Source of the DNA: Propionibacteriaceae bacterium AM104-82
Lineage (GTDB): Bacteria > Actinomycetota > Actinomycetes > Propionibacteriales > Propionibacteriaceae
Assembly: GCA_027658995.1 (NCBI GenBank)
Contig: JAQDQK010000012.1
Coordinates: 49,262 to 113,261, forward strand
Reading direction: 5' to 3'
DNA: 64,000 nt
Under the pieces are notes generated by a model. That model was not told the origin of the DNA. It was given only the letters and a program-made list of their open reading frames with translations, and searched no databases. A program made the translations under genes and the position numbers. Below are positions 63,863 through 64,000 of this stretch, piece by piece (positions within the stretch are counted from its first letter, which is position 1; the number at the start of each line of letters is the position of its first letter).

Positions 63863-64000
63863 GATTGAGGTGCCTGCCGTTCGGCGTCCTGACGTTCTGC
63901 ATCAGGAGTTCCGCTTGGGTCGCGGACACTTCGAGCAGCTCAGAGCTTGTCAAGTTGTTTGTGTAAGTGGTGGTCTCCGGGGGTGGTTTAGAGGTAGGGG
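63863..64000. other. Right-edge region without a gene; possible IS terminus near 63945-63985
   Basis: No open frame is supported. The stretch GCTTGTCAAGTTGTTTGTG at about 63945-63963, followed by TAAGTGG, resembles termini of IS256-type elements as I remember them from actinobacteria. The element would extend to the right of the window. The match is from memory and only one end is visible. Confidence 0.3.

Overview
The window is about 70 percent GC chromosomal DNA from an actinobacterium. A Propionibacteriaceae member (Tessaracoccus-like) is my best guess: the sequence shows an HspR-type dnaK-grpE-dnaJ-hspR operon, LCP cell-wall ligases, a polyprenol-phosphate mannosyltransferase, a 13E12-type DUF222/HNH gene, a translational ileS T-box and many apparently leaderless genes. 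The family-level placement is inference; Actinobacteria is close to certain. No rRNA, tRNA, CRISPR array or phage gene was seen. Except at the right edge, the content looks like ordinary core and near-core chromosome.

Layout. 1-2.0 kb: a sugar-binding lipoprotein (cut by the left edge) with its ROK regulator. 2.1-4.8 kb: DUF2277 protein, MgtC-like protein, GH20 hexosaminidase. 4.97-8.07 kb: TPP riboswitch and the overlapping thiamine salvage operon thiM-thiE-thiD-tenA. 8.1-13.1 kb: glycogen phosphorylase and a convergent GH13 trehalose-synthase-like enzyme. 13.1-15.9 kb: a compact module of an NrtR-like Nudix regulator divergent from an SPFH protein and a degenerate NAD-kinase-like protein, with a palindrome in the shared promoter. 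15.9-19.6 kb: sugar isomerase/oxidoreductase pair, an alanine-rich helical protein, L-lactate dehydrogenase. 19.7-23.9 kb: the heat-shock operon with three tandem HAIR operators. 23.9-34 kb: unknowns, VOC protein, a secreted protein ending in LPHTG-N, LCP, DUF1707, zinc-ribbon protein, thrC, ABC exporter and mannosyltransferase. 34-39.5 kb: ndh preceded by an 11-codon leader ORF, doxX, a two-component system, deoC, dcd.

39.5-53.8 kb is a large minus-strand envelope locus: FHA/zinc-ribbon protein, a 2055-residue membrane-anchored repeat protein, MoxR ATPase, DUF58 protein, a transglutaminase-fold protein without its catalytic Cys and His, a VOC protein and an RDD-FHA protein. 53.8-63.8 kb: a PatB-like aminotransferase, a protein with an internal duplication, T-box plus ileS, a second LCP, a small membrane protein, an oxidoreductase and an HNH protein. 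The last 220 bases are AT-richer and may hold an IS terminus.

How the genes work together. Carbon flow is served by the sugar ABC/ROK unit, hexosaminidase, GlgP, the TreS-like enzyme and Ldh. Cofactor supply is served by the thiamine operon, under TPP control, and possibly by the NrtR module, which I infer senses an NAD metabolite. Envelope building is served by two LCP proteins, the mannosyltransferase and the MoxR/DUF58/giant-protein locus. The most novel-looking items are the NrtR-SPFH-NADK-like module, the pseudo-transglutaminase envelope locus, the leaderless leader peptide coupled to ndh, and the tail-less LPXTG protein.
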